Below, in pieces: positions 52,022-61,900 of a stretch of 64,000 nt of DNA (position 1 is its first letter; each line of letters opens with the position of its first letter). The notes beneath the pieces were generated by a model. The model saw only the letters and a list, made by a program, of their open reading frames with translations, was not told the origin of the DNA and did not search any database. The DNA is from a bacterium. GTDB lineage: Bacteria; Actinomycetota; Acidimicrobiia; Acidimicrobiales; Bin134. The translations under genes and the position numbers were made by a program. The stretch is taken from contig JAPPAP010000003.1 in NCBI GenBank assembly GCA_026705465.1, forward strand, positions 1-64,000, written 5' to 3'.

Positions 52022-52116
52022 CTGATCTGACCAGCCTTTTTCGGTTAGATCCAAACACCTTGGCCTCGACTGTGGGAGTAGGCTTGGGGGCGTTGTCAAT
52101 CGGGAAGGGGAGAGCC

Positions 52117-53013
52117 ATGAGTGACGACGTTTTCACTACCAGATCCGATGAGCCTGTGTCGCAGGACACTGCCGCCCAGGAATCCGCAGAACCCATTGTC
52201 CCTAGCTCCTCCGTAGCCGCCGATGAGGGCGGCGACGATGGGGGCAGCACCGGGATGTTGGGTCCCCTCGAGATCCCCTCGACAAGCCGGCTGCTGGTCG
52301 GCCTGGGTGGGGCGGTCATGGCTTTGTCCACGCTGCTCAGCTGGCTGAAGGCGGGTCAAGACAGCTTCCCCAACAATGCCGGTGTCGGCCTCTCGACATT
52401 CGGCGTCGGACTGGTCGTCTTCTTGGTGGGCCTGTCGCTACTGCTGCGATCCAAATCAGTAGCGGCCACGTTGGGGATGGCGTTGGGTGCCTTCGCCATC
52501 ACCTTGATCTTCATCGTTTTGATCGGAACCGACAGCCAGATTCTTGGCTTTGGAGCGTGGCTCGGCTTGGCGGGTTCTGCGGTCGCCGTACTAGGAGCAT
52601 TGCAGTTGGCCATCGAGTCGAAGGATCGGCCGGACTTGGAATTCCACCCAATGCCAGCAGCTCTGGGGGCGGTCTTGGCGGTTGTCGCCTCGTTCTGGCT
52701 TGACTGGGTTGGCGGGCCCGTGGGTGATTCCATTGGTGGGTTGGATTCCGACGTACTCTTTGGGCTTCCCATCCTCATCTTGGCTGGGATAGCCCTCGTG
52801 TTCGCTGTAGAGCTCATTTCCGTTCCCCAGATGGTGATGGAGGGCAGGCGGCAGGCGCTCTTGATGGTTTCCCAATCGGCTGGGATTGCAATAGTGGTGA
52901 TCGCCGGCTCCAACGTCTTGGCTATGGCCTTCGGGAACGACGCGTTCGGCTCCGGCCCCCTGGTGGCCTTGGTCGGCGGGATCATGCTGACCCGCTCGAT
53001 CAAGGAGGCATGA
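52117..53013 (+). CDS. Multi-pass membrane protein of unknown function
   Basis: 298 residues. An acidic, disordered N-terminus of ~45 residues is followed by about seven or eight hydrophobic segments ('LLVGLGGAVMALSTLL', 'VGLVVFLVGLSLLL', 'ALGAFAITLIFIVLIG', 'GLAGSAVAVLGALQL', 'ALGAVLAVVASFWL', 'ILILAGIALVFAVEL', 'GIAIVVIAGSNVLA'). ATG 52117 is preceded by AAGGGGAG. No family recognised; a small-solute channel or membrane organiser is possible. Confidence 0.75.
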   Translation: MSDDVFTTRSDEPVSQDTAAQESAEPIVPSSSVAADEGGDDGGSTGMLGPLEIPSTSRLLVGLGGAVMALSTLLSWLKAGQDSFPNNAGVGLSTFGVGLVVFLVGLSLLLRSKSVAATLGMALGAFAITLIFIVLIGTDSQILGFGAWLGLAGSAVAVLGALQLAIESKDRPDLEFHPMPAALGAVLAVVASFWLDWVGGPVGDSIGGLDSDVLFGLPILILAGIALVFAVELISVPQMVMEGRRQALLMVSQSAGIAIVVIAGSNVLAMAFGNDAFGSGPLVALVGGIMLTRSIKEA

Positions 53014-53052
53014 AGGCGCCAATCCGGTAGCAACCACGTCTAGGGGGCCGGG

Positions 53053-53058
53053 TACACT
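53053..53058 (+). promoter_or_regulatory. Possible -10 element for tRNA-Arg
   Basis: TACACT, 11 bases before the tRNA-Arg 5' end, fits TAnnnT and the TACGAT seen before tRNA-Ala. It may also transcribe the PhyH-like gene that begins 15 bases after the tRNA. Confidence 0.4.
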
Positions 53059-53069
53059 GGCTGCTGCCC

Positions 53070-53144
53070 GCGCTTGTAGCTCAGTTGGATTAGAGCGTCT
53101 GACTACGGATCAGAAGGCCGGGGGTTCGAGTCCCTCCAAGCGCG
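53070..53144 (+). tRNA. tRNA-Arg (ACG)
   Basis: 75 bases. Acceptor GCGCTTG pairs with CAAGCGC, the D arm reads 'AGCTCAGTTGGATTAGAGC', the anticodon stem-loop 'TCTGACTACGGATCAGA' gives ACG (Arg) and the T arm contains 'GGTTCGAGTCC'. A34 is normally deaminated to inosine by TadA, encoded at 45562-46011. The CCA end is not encoded. Confidence 0.95.
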
Positions 53145-53159
53145 CTGAGGGGAGCGAGC

Positions 53160-54359
53160 ATGACCACTAAACCGCTCGGCCCTGGCCGAGTCGCCGCGGG
53201 GGAGGCTGCGGTCACGAAGCGGGAGGGTTTCGACCTCGATGAGCTGCGCTCGATCGTGGAGGTTGAGATTGCTCTGGAGGAGTACCCGCTAGCCGACGCA
53301 GTGGTCGACCGGGCGCTGGTGTACCGCACCGAAGCATTGCGGTCTTGTTTGGGTGATCTCGACCAGGCCGCCGCGGCTCGCAGCGAGCTGACTCGGGCGC
53401 TGCACGACGGTCCGGGGGTCATCGTCATCACCGGGGCCATCGAACCTGCGGTGGTCGACCGGGCCACGGAAGTATTCGAGCGGATTATCGCCGCCGAGCG
53501 CGAGGCCGGAACCGGCGGGGGAGACCACTACGCCGAGCCCGGGGCCAACGACCGGCTGTGGAATGCGCTGGAGAAGCTGGCGGTGGCCGACCCCGAAGTC
53601 TTCGTGGAGTACCACGGGAGCGACATGATCGACTTGGCCTCGCTGGCCTGGCTCGGTCCCGGTTACCAGATCACCGCCCAGGTGAACGCCATCAACCCCG
53701 GCGGGGCAGCCCAGATGCCCCACCGGGACTACCACGTGGGCTTCATGACCGACGAAGTGGCCGAGCGCTATCCGATCCACGCTCACCGCCTGTCGCCGCT
53801 ATTGACCCTGCAAGGGGGCATAGCCCACTGCCACATGCCCCCGGAGACCGGGGCCACCATGCTCTTGCCCCACTCCCACAAGTACGAGCTCGGGTACCTG
53901 GCGTGGCGGCGCCCCGAGTTGATCGAGTACTTCGCCGAACACCACGTGCAGATCGAGCTCGGCCAGGGCGATCTGGTGTTCTTCAGCCCCGCCGTGTTCC
54001 ACGCCGGCGGCCACAATCGCACCAATGACGTGCGGCGGATGGCCAACCTATTGCAGATCTCTTCCGCCATGGGCCGGGCCACCGAGGCCGTGGACCGGGA
54101 GCGCATCGTCAACGCCATTTACCCCGTGCTGCTGCGCCGCCAAGAGGAGGGAGTAGATCCCACCGTCATCGCCTGCGCAGTGGCGGCCAGCGCCGAGGGC
54201 TATGCCTTTCCCACCAACCTCGATCGCGACGTGCCCATCGGCGGTCTCACGCCTCCGTCACAGCAAGATCTGGTAATTGAAGCCCTGGCCAACAAGACGC
54301 CCCCCGACGAGCTCGCTGCCCAACTCATCGCTCACCGCAATCGGCGAGCAACTCACTGA
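53160..54359 (+). CDS. PhyH-like Fe(II)/2-oxoglutarate dioxygenase
   Basis: 399 residues, longer than the other PhyH proteins here. 'MPHRDYHVGF' (His-x-Asp) and 'FHAGGHNRTNDVRR' (second His and Arg for 2-oxoglutarate) form the active site. An extra N-terminal ~90 residues and a C-terminal helical region of ~80 residues set it apart. It probably hydroxylates a small molecule of unknown identity. The ATG lies 15 bases beyond tRNA-Arg. Confidence 0.85.
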   Translation: MTTKPLGPGRVAAGEAAVTKREGFDLDELRSIVEVEIALEEYPLADAVVDRALVYRTEALRSCLGDLDQAAAARSELTRALHDGPGVIVITGAIEPAVVDRATEVFERIIAAEREAGTGGGDHYAEPGANDRLWNALEKLAVADPEVFVEYHGSDMIDLASLAWLGPGYQITAQVNAINPGGAAQMPHRDYHVGFMTDEVAERYPIHAHRLSPLLTLQGGIAHCHMPPETGATMLLPHSHKYELGYLAWRRPELIEYFAEHHVQIELGQGDLVFFSPAVFHAGGHNRTNDVRRMANLLQISSAMGRATEAVDRERIVNAIYPVLLRRQEEGVDPTVIACAVAASAEGYAFPTNLDRDVPIGGLTPPSQQDLVIEALANKTPPDELAAQLIAHRNRRATH

Positions 54360-54375
54360 AGCATCTACCGGTCGA

Positions 54376-55197
54376 CTACGGGGAGACTAGGTAGGTCGAT
54401 CTGAGCTGGGCGACGGCGTCGTCGGTGAGGTTGAGGTGCGATCGGGCGTAGTTGTTGATGCCGCCGCATTCCGAATCGATGTGGTCGAGGAATGCCTGCA
54501 TCTGCTTTGGCTGGGCACCGATGATTGGCCACAACGAAGGCGGGGCCAATTGACGCAGTTCTTCCAACTCCTTGGCCGCGACGGTGTTGGTGGCGAGGTA
54601 GTCCTCCATCACCGCCTCGCGATCGACGCCGAGCACGTCGAGCAGCAAGGCGGTGGCCACTCCAGTCCGATCGGTTCCACCTTCGCAGTGATAGAGGAGG
54701 GGTCGGCCTTCGACCGCTACCAGCTCTGCGAAGAATTCAGCGAAGACATGAGCGAAATCAGTGGCGAAGCTCTGGTACCGCTTCACGCGGTCGCCGGCGA
54801 TATCGATGCTCAGCTCGTCGACCATCCTGCCCACCGCGTCGAAGTCTCGGTTTAGCCAATGCTGGATCATCTCCACTCTGAACTCCGGCAGGTCCTCTTG
54901 GTCGACGAAATGCGAACCAGCGCTTCTGGGGTTGTCGACGGGCAGGTTCACCCACCGCATGTTGAGGCCGTCGAGCCGGTCGGGCCGCCGCTCGACCTCG
55001 GCTTCACTGCGGAAGTCAATTACGCACGCCAGGTTGAGCCGGGCCAAGTCCTCCATCACCGCTTCGTGGAGGGTGTCGGATCGAAACAACACCCCACGTC
55101 GCACCACGAGACCTTCGGGCGTGGCGATGCCGCCGATGTCGCGGAGGTTCTTGGTGCCGCCTACGGGCACTAACTGGTCGAAGACGTTTACTTCCAT
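54376..55197 (-). CDS. Tyrosine/dual-specificity phosphatase (PtpB-like)
   Basis: 273 residues. It opens 'GTKNLRDIGGIATPEG' and carries the catalytic loop 'HCEGGTDRTGVA' (Cys-x5-Arg) near residue 170. This matches the Y_phosphatase3 family of Mycobacterium PtpB, which can act on phosphoproteins and phosphoinositides. No signal peptide, so cytoplasmic. Its start overlaps the stop of the upstream binding lipoprotein by one base, which implies coupled translation. It is a paralogue of 62029-62841, at the other end of the locus. Confidence 0.88.
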   Translation of the reverse strand: MEVNVFDQLVPVGGTKNLRDIGGIATPEGLVVRRGVLFRSDTLHEAVMEDLARLNLACVIDFRSEAEVERRPDRLDGLNMRWVNLPVDNPRSAGSHFVDQEDLPEFRVEMIQHWLNRDFDAVGRMVDELSIDIAGDRVKRYQSFATDFAHVFAEFFAELVAVEGRPLLYHCEGGTDRTGVATALLLDVLGVDREAVMEDYLATNTVAAKELEELRQLAPPSLWPIIGAQPKQMQAFLDHIDSECGGINNYARSHLNLTDDAVAQLRSTYLVSP

Positions 55198-56609
55198 CAG
55201 GGGGCTAGGACGAATTCCTCTTCATCGGGATCCCAAATCGCCTTGACCAACGGCGAGTCGTCGACGCCGGTCTTCCCCTCGTAGACCGAGGCCGCGGTCA
55301 TGCCAGGCATATCAATGGATCCGAGGTTTGCCGCCGCGGCCAAGAAAGTCTCGTTCGTGAGGTTGGGGCCAGCAGCCGTTGCGATGAGGGTGAACAGTTG
55401 AACCGCCTGACACGCCCGGACCAAGAGGGAGAAGTTACCGGGCAGATCGGGATCCTCAGTTACATTGACCAACTCCACGTTGCCGTCTTCGTCGGTGATC
55501 TGGGCGTTGTTGTAGTTATCGACGCATTCTTCGAGAAGGGGATCGCCCTGCTCATAGATGTACTTGAGCGGTGGCTGGGCATACACGTGAAGTTGGATGG
55601 CGCCGGGATCTACGCCGAAGTTCAGATACTCCTCTCCACTGGCCTCGCTGGAGATCATCGCGACCTCGATCCCGGCTCGCTGCAGGGCCGCGGCCATCAG
55701 CTCAGGGGTCTGCGGCGCATACACCAAGTCGGGACCATCGTCGGCAATTCGCTGAACGATGATGTCATGTTCTGCTTCGGCGGAAGGCACGTCGCTCACT
55801 TCGGTTGCAATGGTGGTCGAACTGATCGTGGCACCTCCGGCTTCCAGGGCGGCGACCATGGGATCAAGCATGGACTCACCGGTGGCCAGGACAGTCACGT
55901 GGATGCTCTTGCCGTCAAGAACCCCATCGGCTGCGGCCGCCGCGATCATGTTCAACTCGATGCCCAACGTGGTGGCCTCAGTGGCGAAGAGCATCCCGTT
56001 GGAGCGCCTGATCGCCTCCTCGCTCACATCATTGGCGTTCACCGCAATGGTGTTGTTGAGCTCGGTGTAGCAGAGCTCGTGGTCCTCGCGCAGCCACCCG
56101 ACGAAGGCGAAGACCATTTCGTCTTCGACGAACCTCACGCAGGCGGCTTCGGCTTCGGCTGACGCCAAGATGACGTCGAAGACTTCAATGAAGGGGACCA
56201 GCATCCGGCCATGGATGCCGCCCTTCGCGTTCACCGCGTCGACTGCCACCTGCCATTTCGCCGCCAGGTCGCCTTGGTCGAACATGAACATCTCGGCATT
56301 CAGAGATGTGATGCCGATGCGGATCTCCGTTGGGGTCACCCCTCGGAATGAGGCCGTCAGCGGCACCGGGGTCGCCTCGGGCTCGGCAGGCTCCGACTCC
56401 TCGTCGTCGGGTTCGGGCGCGGTGGCGGGTTCTTCGTCGTCGGGTTCGGGCGCGGTGGCGGGTTCTTCGTCGTCGGGTTCGGGCGCGGTGGGAGCGGTTG
56501 TGGGTTGTTCGACTGGCGCGTCGTCGGTCGTGTCGGAGTCTGAGTCGCCGCCACAGGCGGTGACGAGGACCGAAAGAGCGATGAGCACCCCTAGAAGACG
56601 CTTGTACAT
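55197..56609 (-). CDS. Branched-chain-type ABC substrate-binding lipoprotein
   Basis: 470 residues. The signal peptide ends in the lipobox 'LSVLVTACGG', then an acidic Pro/Glu/Asp linker containing an 11-residue repeat (EPDDEEPATAP), then a type I periplasmic-binding fold ('EIRIGITSLNAEMFMFDQGDLAAKW', 'VNAKGGIHGR'). It most likely delivers the substrate to the fused transporter encoded divergently at 56784-62014. It shares 'TAAGPNLTNETF' with the orphan binding protein at 34665-36149. ATG 56607-56609 has GGGGGG upstream. It is followed by a coupled phosphatase. Confidence 0.9.
   Translation of the reverse strand: MYKRLLGVLIALSVLVTACGGDSDSDTTDDAPVEQPTTAPTAPEPDDEEPATAPEPDDEEPATAPEPDDEESEPAEPEATPVPLTASFRGVTPTEIRIGITSLNAEMFMFDQGDLAAKWQVAVDAVNAKGGIHGRMLVPFIEVFDVILASAEAEAACVRFVEDEMVFAFVGWLREDHELCYTELNNTIAVNANDVSEEAIRRSNGMLFATEATTLGIELNMIAAAAADGVLDGKSIHVTVLATGESMLDPMVAALEAGGATISSTTIATEVSDVPSAEAEHDIIVQRIADDGPDLVYAPQTPELMAAALQRAGIEVAMISSEASGEEYLNFGVDPGAIQLHVYAQPPLKYIYEQGDPLLEECVDNYNNAQITDEDGNVELVNVTEDPDLPGNFSLLVRACQAVQLFTLIATAAGPNLTNETFLAAAANLGSIDMPGMTAASVYEGKTGVDDSPLVKAIWDPDEEEFVLAP
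56401..56491 (-). repeat. 33-bp in-frame tandem repeat in a binding-protein linker
   Basis: The 33-base unit occurs twice exactly (56401-56433 and 56434-56466) and again for the first 25 bases from 56467. It encodes the acidic 11-residue unit EPDDEEPATAP. It lies in the flexible linker between the lipid anchor and the binding domain, so length changes are tolerated. Confidence 0.85.
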
Positions 56610-56678
56610 TTGAACCCCCCAAGTCTCATTGGTGACCACAACGTAGCGAAATAGGGCGACCACTTGAAGAGCAGCCGG

Positions 56679-56723
56679 CGAATATTTCGTAACATTTTCG
56701 ACAATAGTAACCGATAATCGAAA
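56679..56723. promoter_or_regulatory. Candidate operator in the divergent transporter promoter
   Basis: This AT-rich patch (56675-56735) is in the 174-bp gap between the diverging binding protein and the MFS-LivF gene. CGAA/TTCG (56679-56682 and 56686-56689) forms a small palindrome. TTTCGA (56696-56701) and TCGAAA (56718-56723) are inverted with their starts 22 bases apart, two helical turns. RpiR-type regulators bind inverted repeats, and an RpiR gene lies at 62915-63838. That it binds here is inferred. Confidence 0.35.
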
Positions 56724-56783
56724 TTTTGTCTTTCCCGATGTGGTTTGAGGTGCTATGCATCTTGGGTGGCCGGGGGGACGGAG

Positions 56784-58988
56784 ATGTCTGACAGTTCGAG
56801 TCAGAGCGCCGCCACCTCACTGAGCTCTGCCATTCTCGACGACGAGGAAGCCCGGACAGACGCCGCACAAGCCGCCAAACGCGATGTGCTCTACGAGGAT
56901 GCCGCCCTGCCTGGTGTAGGAACCGACGAACTGAGCCTTCGAGACGGCCTCCGTCGCGGCGGGTTGTTCACGTTCGGCACCCTGGCCGCCATTGAGGCTT
57001 TCGACGAATTGGAGGGGGCCGCCCTCAGCCATCTGGGTCCCGACATCGCCAGCTCACTCGACGTCTCCGACGGAACCATCACCTTCATCACTGCGGCGTC
57101 GGGCGCCTTCTACATGCTCGGCGCTGCCCCTATGGGCTGGATGGCCGACCGCATGCGCCGGATACCCATCGTGGCCTTCGCCACCATCGCGTTCTCGTTC
57201 TTCTCCTTCACCACCGGACTGGCGATGAGCGCCTTCATGCTGTTCTGGCTGCGATTTGGTGCCGGTATCGCCAAGGCCAACAGCCTCACCATCCATCCTG
57301 CGCTCTTGGCCGACACCTATCCGATCGGCATCCGGGGCCGCATGTATGCCCTGGAGAAAGGCATTTCGCAAGTGGCAGGAGCCATCGGCCCGATCCTGGT
57401 CGGTGCCCTAGTCACCCTCGCTGGCGGTGATGAGGGTTGGCGATGGGCCTATCTGATTTTCAGCATCCCCATCGCGGTGATGGGGTTCTTCGCTCTGCGC
57501 ATCCCCGAGCCCGAGCGTGGCCAATGGGAAAAGCGCGAGGTTCTCGGCAGCTCTCTGAAATCCGAGGAGGGAATGGACATCTCCCTCGAAGCCGCCTTCG
57601 CCCGTCTCTGGCGCATCGACACCATCCGGTATATGACCATCGCGCTGGTGGCGTTGGGCTTTGCTCTGTTCCCGGCCGGGTCGATTCAGAGCTTCTTCCT
57701 CAAAGAGGAGTTCGGCCTCGACGCATGGGATCGGGGACTGGCCATCTCGCCCACTGCTCTCGGCCTGCTGCTCTTTCTCCCGCTCATCGGCAAGCGGTTC
57801 GACCAGACGTTCAAGCGCGACCCTAATCGGGCCCTCCGCATTCTCGGCGCCCTGCTGTTCCCGCTGGCCGCGACAGTGCCGATTCAGTACTTCATGCCCA
57901 ATGTCTTCTTGTTTGTGGCTTTGGGGGTGGTGAACGGGACGCTCTTAGGGGCTTCGTTCTCGATGATCGGACCCGCGGTCCAAACGGTTCTTCCCTACCG
58001 CCTCCGCAGCATGGGAATGGCCATCATCATGTTCTTCATGTTCGCCATCGGCGCGGTGGGCGGCGGACTGCTCGCTTCCTTCCTCCAAGACGAGATCGGA
58101 GAGCGGTCCACCATCATCACCGTCACCGTGATCGCCATGCCCCTCGGTGCCTTCTACATCATGCGGGGGGCGAGCCGGATGCGCCGCGACCTGTCCCTAG
58201 TGGTGTCGGAGCTCAAGGAAGAGGAAGAAGAGCAGCAGCGCCGGGCTGAGCCGGGCGCCAGCGTTCCTGCACTGCAACTCCACAACATCGATTTCAGCTA
58301 CGGCCAAGTTCAGGTGCTGTTCGATCTCAGCTTCGAAGTGCAGCATGGCGAAACGCTGGCCCTGCTGGGCACGAACGGGGCCGGCAAGTCAACCGCCCTC
58401 AGGGTCGTCACCGGCTTGAACACGCCCGAACGGGGCATCGTCCGTCTCGACGGCCGCACCATCACCTTCGCCACCCCCGAGCAGCGCGTGGCCATGGGGA
58501 TCCAGATGCTCCCCGGCGGTGCTGGCGTGTTCCGGTCGATGACCATCGGCGACAACATCCTTGTGAGTGCCGGTTCCTACCGCCGAGACCGGGCCGCCCT
58601 GGGCCAGAGACTCGACTACGTCTTCGAGCTGTTCCCCTTGCTGAAGGACCGCCAACACGAGATGGCCGGCGACCTTTCCGGGGGTCAGCAGCAGATGCTG
58701 GCGCTGGCCCGGGTCATGCTCCACCAACCCCAGATCCTGCTCATCGACGAGCTGTCGCTGGGGCTGGCACCGAGTGTGGTGGCCGAACTCCTCGAGCTCG
58801 TCGAATCTCTGAAATCAGCCGGCCAGACCATGATCGTGGTGGAGCAGTCGCTTAACGTGGCGTTGTCCATTGCCGAGCGGGCCGTTTTTCTGGAAAAGGG
58901 GGAGGTGCGGTTCGAAGGCCGAACCGCCGACCTGGCTGGCCGCGACGACATCGCCCGAGCGGTCTTCCTTGGGGAAGAAGGCGGCTAG
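56784..58988 (+). CDS. MFS permease fused to LivF-type ABC ATPase
   Basis: 734 residues. Residues ~40-480 are an MFS-type permease of about 12 helices with motif-A-like 'GWMADRMRRIP' and 'GIRGRMYALEKG'. After a Glu-rich linker, residues ~493-734 are a complete LivF-like ATPase: Walker A 'GTNGAGKST', 'MLPGGAGVFRSMTIGDN', signature 'LSGGQQQML', Walker B 'ILLIDELSLGLAP' and H-loop 'VVEQS'. MFS carriers use ion gradients and LivF uses ATP, so one chain holding both is unusual. The single continuous frame has no stop and an intact ribosome site (GGGGGGACGGAG). It lies divergent from the binding protein and overlaps the following LivHMG gene by one base. Confidence 0.9.
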   Translation: MSDSSSQSAATSLSSAILDDEEARTDAAQAAKRDVLYEDAALPGVGTDELSLRDGLRRGGLFTFGTLAAIEAFDELEGAALSHLGPDIASSLDVSDGTITFITAASGAFYMLGAAPMGWMADRMRRIPIVAFATIAFSFFSFTTGLAMSAFMLFWLRFGAGIAKANSLTIHPALLADTYPIGIRGRMYALEKGISQVAGAIGPILVGALVTLAGGDEGWRWAYLIFSIPIAVMGFFALRIPEPERGQWEKREVLGSSLKSEEGMDISLEAAFARLWRIDTIRYMTIALVALGFALFPAGSIQSFFLKEEFGLDAWDRGLAISPTALGLLLFLPLIGKRFDQTFKRDPNRALRILGALLFPLAATVPIQYFMPNVFLFVALGVVNGTLLGASFSMIGPAVQTVLPYRLRSMGMAIIMFFMFAIGAVGGGLLASFLQDEIGERSTIITVTVIAMPLGAFYIMRGASRMRRDLSLVVSELKEEEEEQQRRAEPGASVPALQLHNIDFSYGQVQVLFDLSFEVQHGETLALLGTNGAGKSTALRVVTGLNTPERGIVRLDGRTITFATPEQRVAMGIQMLPGGAGVFRSMTIGDNILVSAGSYRRDRAALGQRLDYVFELFPLLKDRQHEMAGDLSGGQQQMLALARVMLHQPQILLIDELSLGLAPSVVAELLELVESLKSAGQTMIVVEQSLNVALSIAERAVFLEKGEVRFEGRTADLAGRDDIARAVFLGEEGG

Positions 58989-61900
58989 TGGTACTCCCGT
59001 CCCTCCTGGCGGCAAGTCGAATTACTCCCCAAGTGATATTCAACGGCGCCATCTTCGGCATCGTCATCGGCTTGTTGGCCATGGGGATCGTGCTGACCTT
59101 CCGGTCAACGAAGGTGATCAACTTCGCAGTCGGCAATCTGGGCCTGATTGGCGGCGGGCTTTTTCCGCTCCTCGTCCTCCAGTACAACTTCCCGTTCTGG
59201 GTGGCAGTCGGGCTGGTTCTGGTTATGGGCGCATTGTTTGGCGGCATCATCGAGCTCATCGTCATCCGGCGCCTCTTTCGGTCGCCGCGAGTCATCGTGC
59301 TGGTGGCCACCGTCGGAGTCGCCCAACTCTGCCAGGTGATCCCCTTTACCTACCCAGACCTCGATGTCAAGGGCGTTGTGCGGTATCCGGTGGTGACCTC
59401 CGCGAGCTGGCATCCATTCGAAGGCCTGGGTATGAGCGAGGCCCAGCTTTGGACCGTGCTGGTTGCCCCCGTGGTCATCGCCGCGGCCGGCTGGGCGTTG
59501 TTGGCGCTCCGCTCTCCCGAGTCCCGTTCGGGCCGGCGGACCATGTGGCTGTGGGTATGGCTCGGCGGGTTGGCGGCGACTGCCGGCCTCCTTGCGCTGA
59601 TCGCGGGTGGGGGGGAGCCGAAAGGGCTCCGTATCGCCGGAGCTCAGCTCACCATCCTCGTCGTGGTGCCGCTCATCGCTTTCGGCCTCTACCTGGTTCT
59701 CAATCGCACCTGGTTCGGCAGGAATGTGGCCGCCTCCGCCGAGAATGCCGACCTCTCCCGGCTGGCGGGTGTGAACCCGAAAATCGTCTCCACCTTCGTC
59801 TGGGTGCTCGCCGGACTGATCTCTACTTTTGCCATCGTTTTACTGTCCGGGCAGAGCGGCAGCGTCTCCGGTGTTGGCGGTCTCGGCCCCACCACGTTGG
59901 CTCGAGCGATGGTGGCCGCGGCCATCGCCGGGATGACCTCCTTCCCCCGAGCCATGGCCGCCGGCATCTATCTCGGCATCATCGAGTTCACGATCCGATT
60001 CAACCTTCTCGACCATCCGGGACTGTTCGACTTCCTGCTTCTGGTTGCCGTATTGGTTGCCGTGGCCATGCAGCGAGGTCAGCGTCTGACCACCGAGTCG
60101 TTCTCGTTCACCCCGAAGATCCCCCCGATTCCCAGCCACCTCCGCCAGATCTGGTGGGTTCGCCACATGAATCGGCTGGCGCTGGGCGCGGGCCTTGTGG
60201 CCTTGATCCTGGTCCCGCTCATCATCACCCAGCCCAGCCGCCAGCTCTCCTACGCATCTGTCCTGGCCTTCGCATTGTGCGCCAGTTCGCTCACCGTCGT
60301 CACCGGGTGGTCGGGGCAAGTCTCACTGGCCCAGATGAGCTTTGCCGGGATCGGCGCGCTGTTCGCCGCCGCGTTGGCCCGGGGCCTGGAGATGGACTTC
60401 TGGTTCATCGACTTCAATGCCGCGGCTATCCCGTTTGCGGCGAGCCTCTTTATCGCGCCCATTGCGATGGCGTTGGTCGCGACGGTGGTAGGGGTCGGTG
60501 CCCTTCGGGTGCAGGGGCTCATGTTGGCGGTAACCACGCTGGTGCTGGCTATCGCTTCGATGCACTACATCTACCGCCGTCCGATCTTCAGCGACGGCAA
60601 CGCGCGGACGGTTCCGTTCCTGCGCGGCGATCTGTTCGGCATCGACCTGGCCAGCCAGCGCAATTACTACTACTTCTGCCTGGTACTTCTGGTTGTCGTC
60701 CTGTACGTGTTGACCCGGCTGCGCCGTTCAGGCGTCGGCCGGGGGACCATCGCCGTTCGGGACAACATCGACGCTGCTTCGGCGTACACCGTGAGCTCCA
60801 CTCGCATGAAGCTCTCCGCCTTCGCGCTGGCCGGGGGCATCGTCGGGCTCGGTGGGGCCGTGCTCGCCGGACTGGCCCAGAACATCCCCCTCACCGAGCG
60901 GTTCTTCACCGTCGACGACTCGATCAGGCTGGTGGGCATCGTGGTGATCGGCGGCCTCGGAACGATCATCGGACCAGTGCTCGGCGCGCTCTGGATTGAA
61001 GGCCTCCCGTCCCTGTTCGACAGCGGTGTGGTGTCCCTGTTCGTGTCCAGCATCGGCCTTTTGTTGGTGGTGATGTACTTTCCCGGCGGATTCGCCCAGG
61101 TCATCTATTCGTGGAGATCATCGGCTCTGCGATGGGCGGAAGCCCGTTACGGCCTGTCGGCACCTCCAAAAGGGGCCCAGGGATCGGTTCGGCTGCCGCC
61201 GTCGCATCGAATCCGAGACGACCGCGGCCATCCGGTTCTGGAAACCGACGACCTCTCGGTGGCGTTTGGCGGAAACCAGGCCTTGGACGGCGCATCGCTG
61301 TCGATTCCGCCCAACCGCATCGTCGGGCTTATCGGCACCAACGGCGCGGGCAAGTCGACGTTCATGAATGCCGTCGGTGGTTTCGTTCCGGCCGTTGGCG
61401 AAGTCAGGCTCAATGGTACGGACATCAGCCGCCTCGCCCCCCACCGCCGCGCCATGCTCGGCCTGGGTCGGACCTTCCAGGGAGCGACGCTGTTTCCCGA
61501 GCTCACCGTGCGTGAGACGATCCAAGTCGCTCTCGAGGCCCGGGAGCGCACGCCGTTCTTCGCCACCGCGGCTAGCTTGCCGTCTTCGATCAGATTCTCC
61601 CGAGCCCAGAGGAATGCCGCCGATGAGATCATCGATTTCCTCGGCTTAGGTCGCTACGGCGATTCCTATGTGGGCGACCTGTCGACGGGGACGCGCCGAA
61701 TCGTGGAGATCGGTGGCCTCCTGGCCCTCGACGCCCACCTGCTGTGCCTCGACGAGCCCACCGCCGGCGTCGCCCAGCGCGAGGCCGAGGCGTTCGGCCC
61801 GCTGCTGGTGAGCATCAATAGCGAGCTCCAGTCATCGATGCTGATCATCGAGCACGACATGCCATTGATCATGAGCGTGAGCGACCATGTGTACTGCTTG

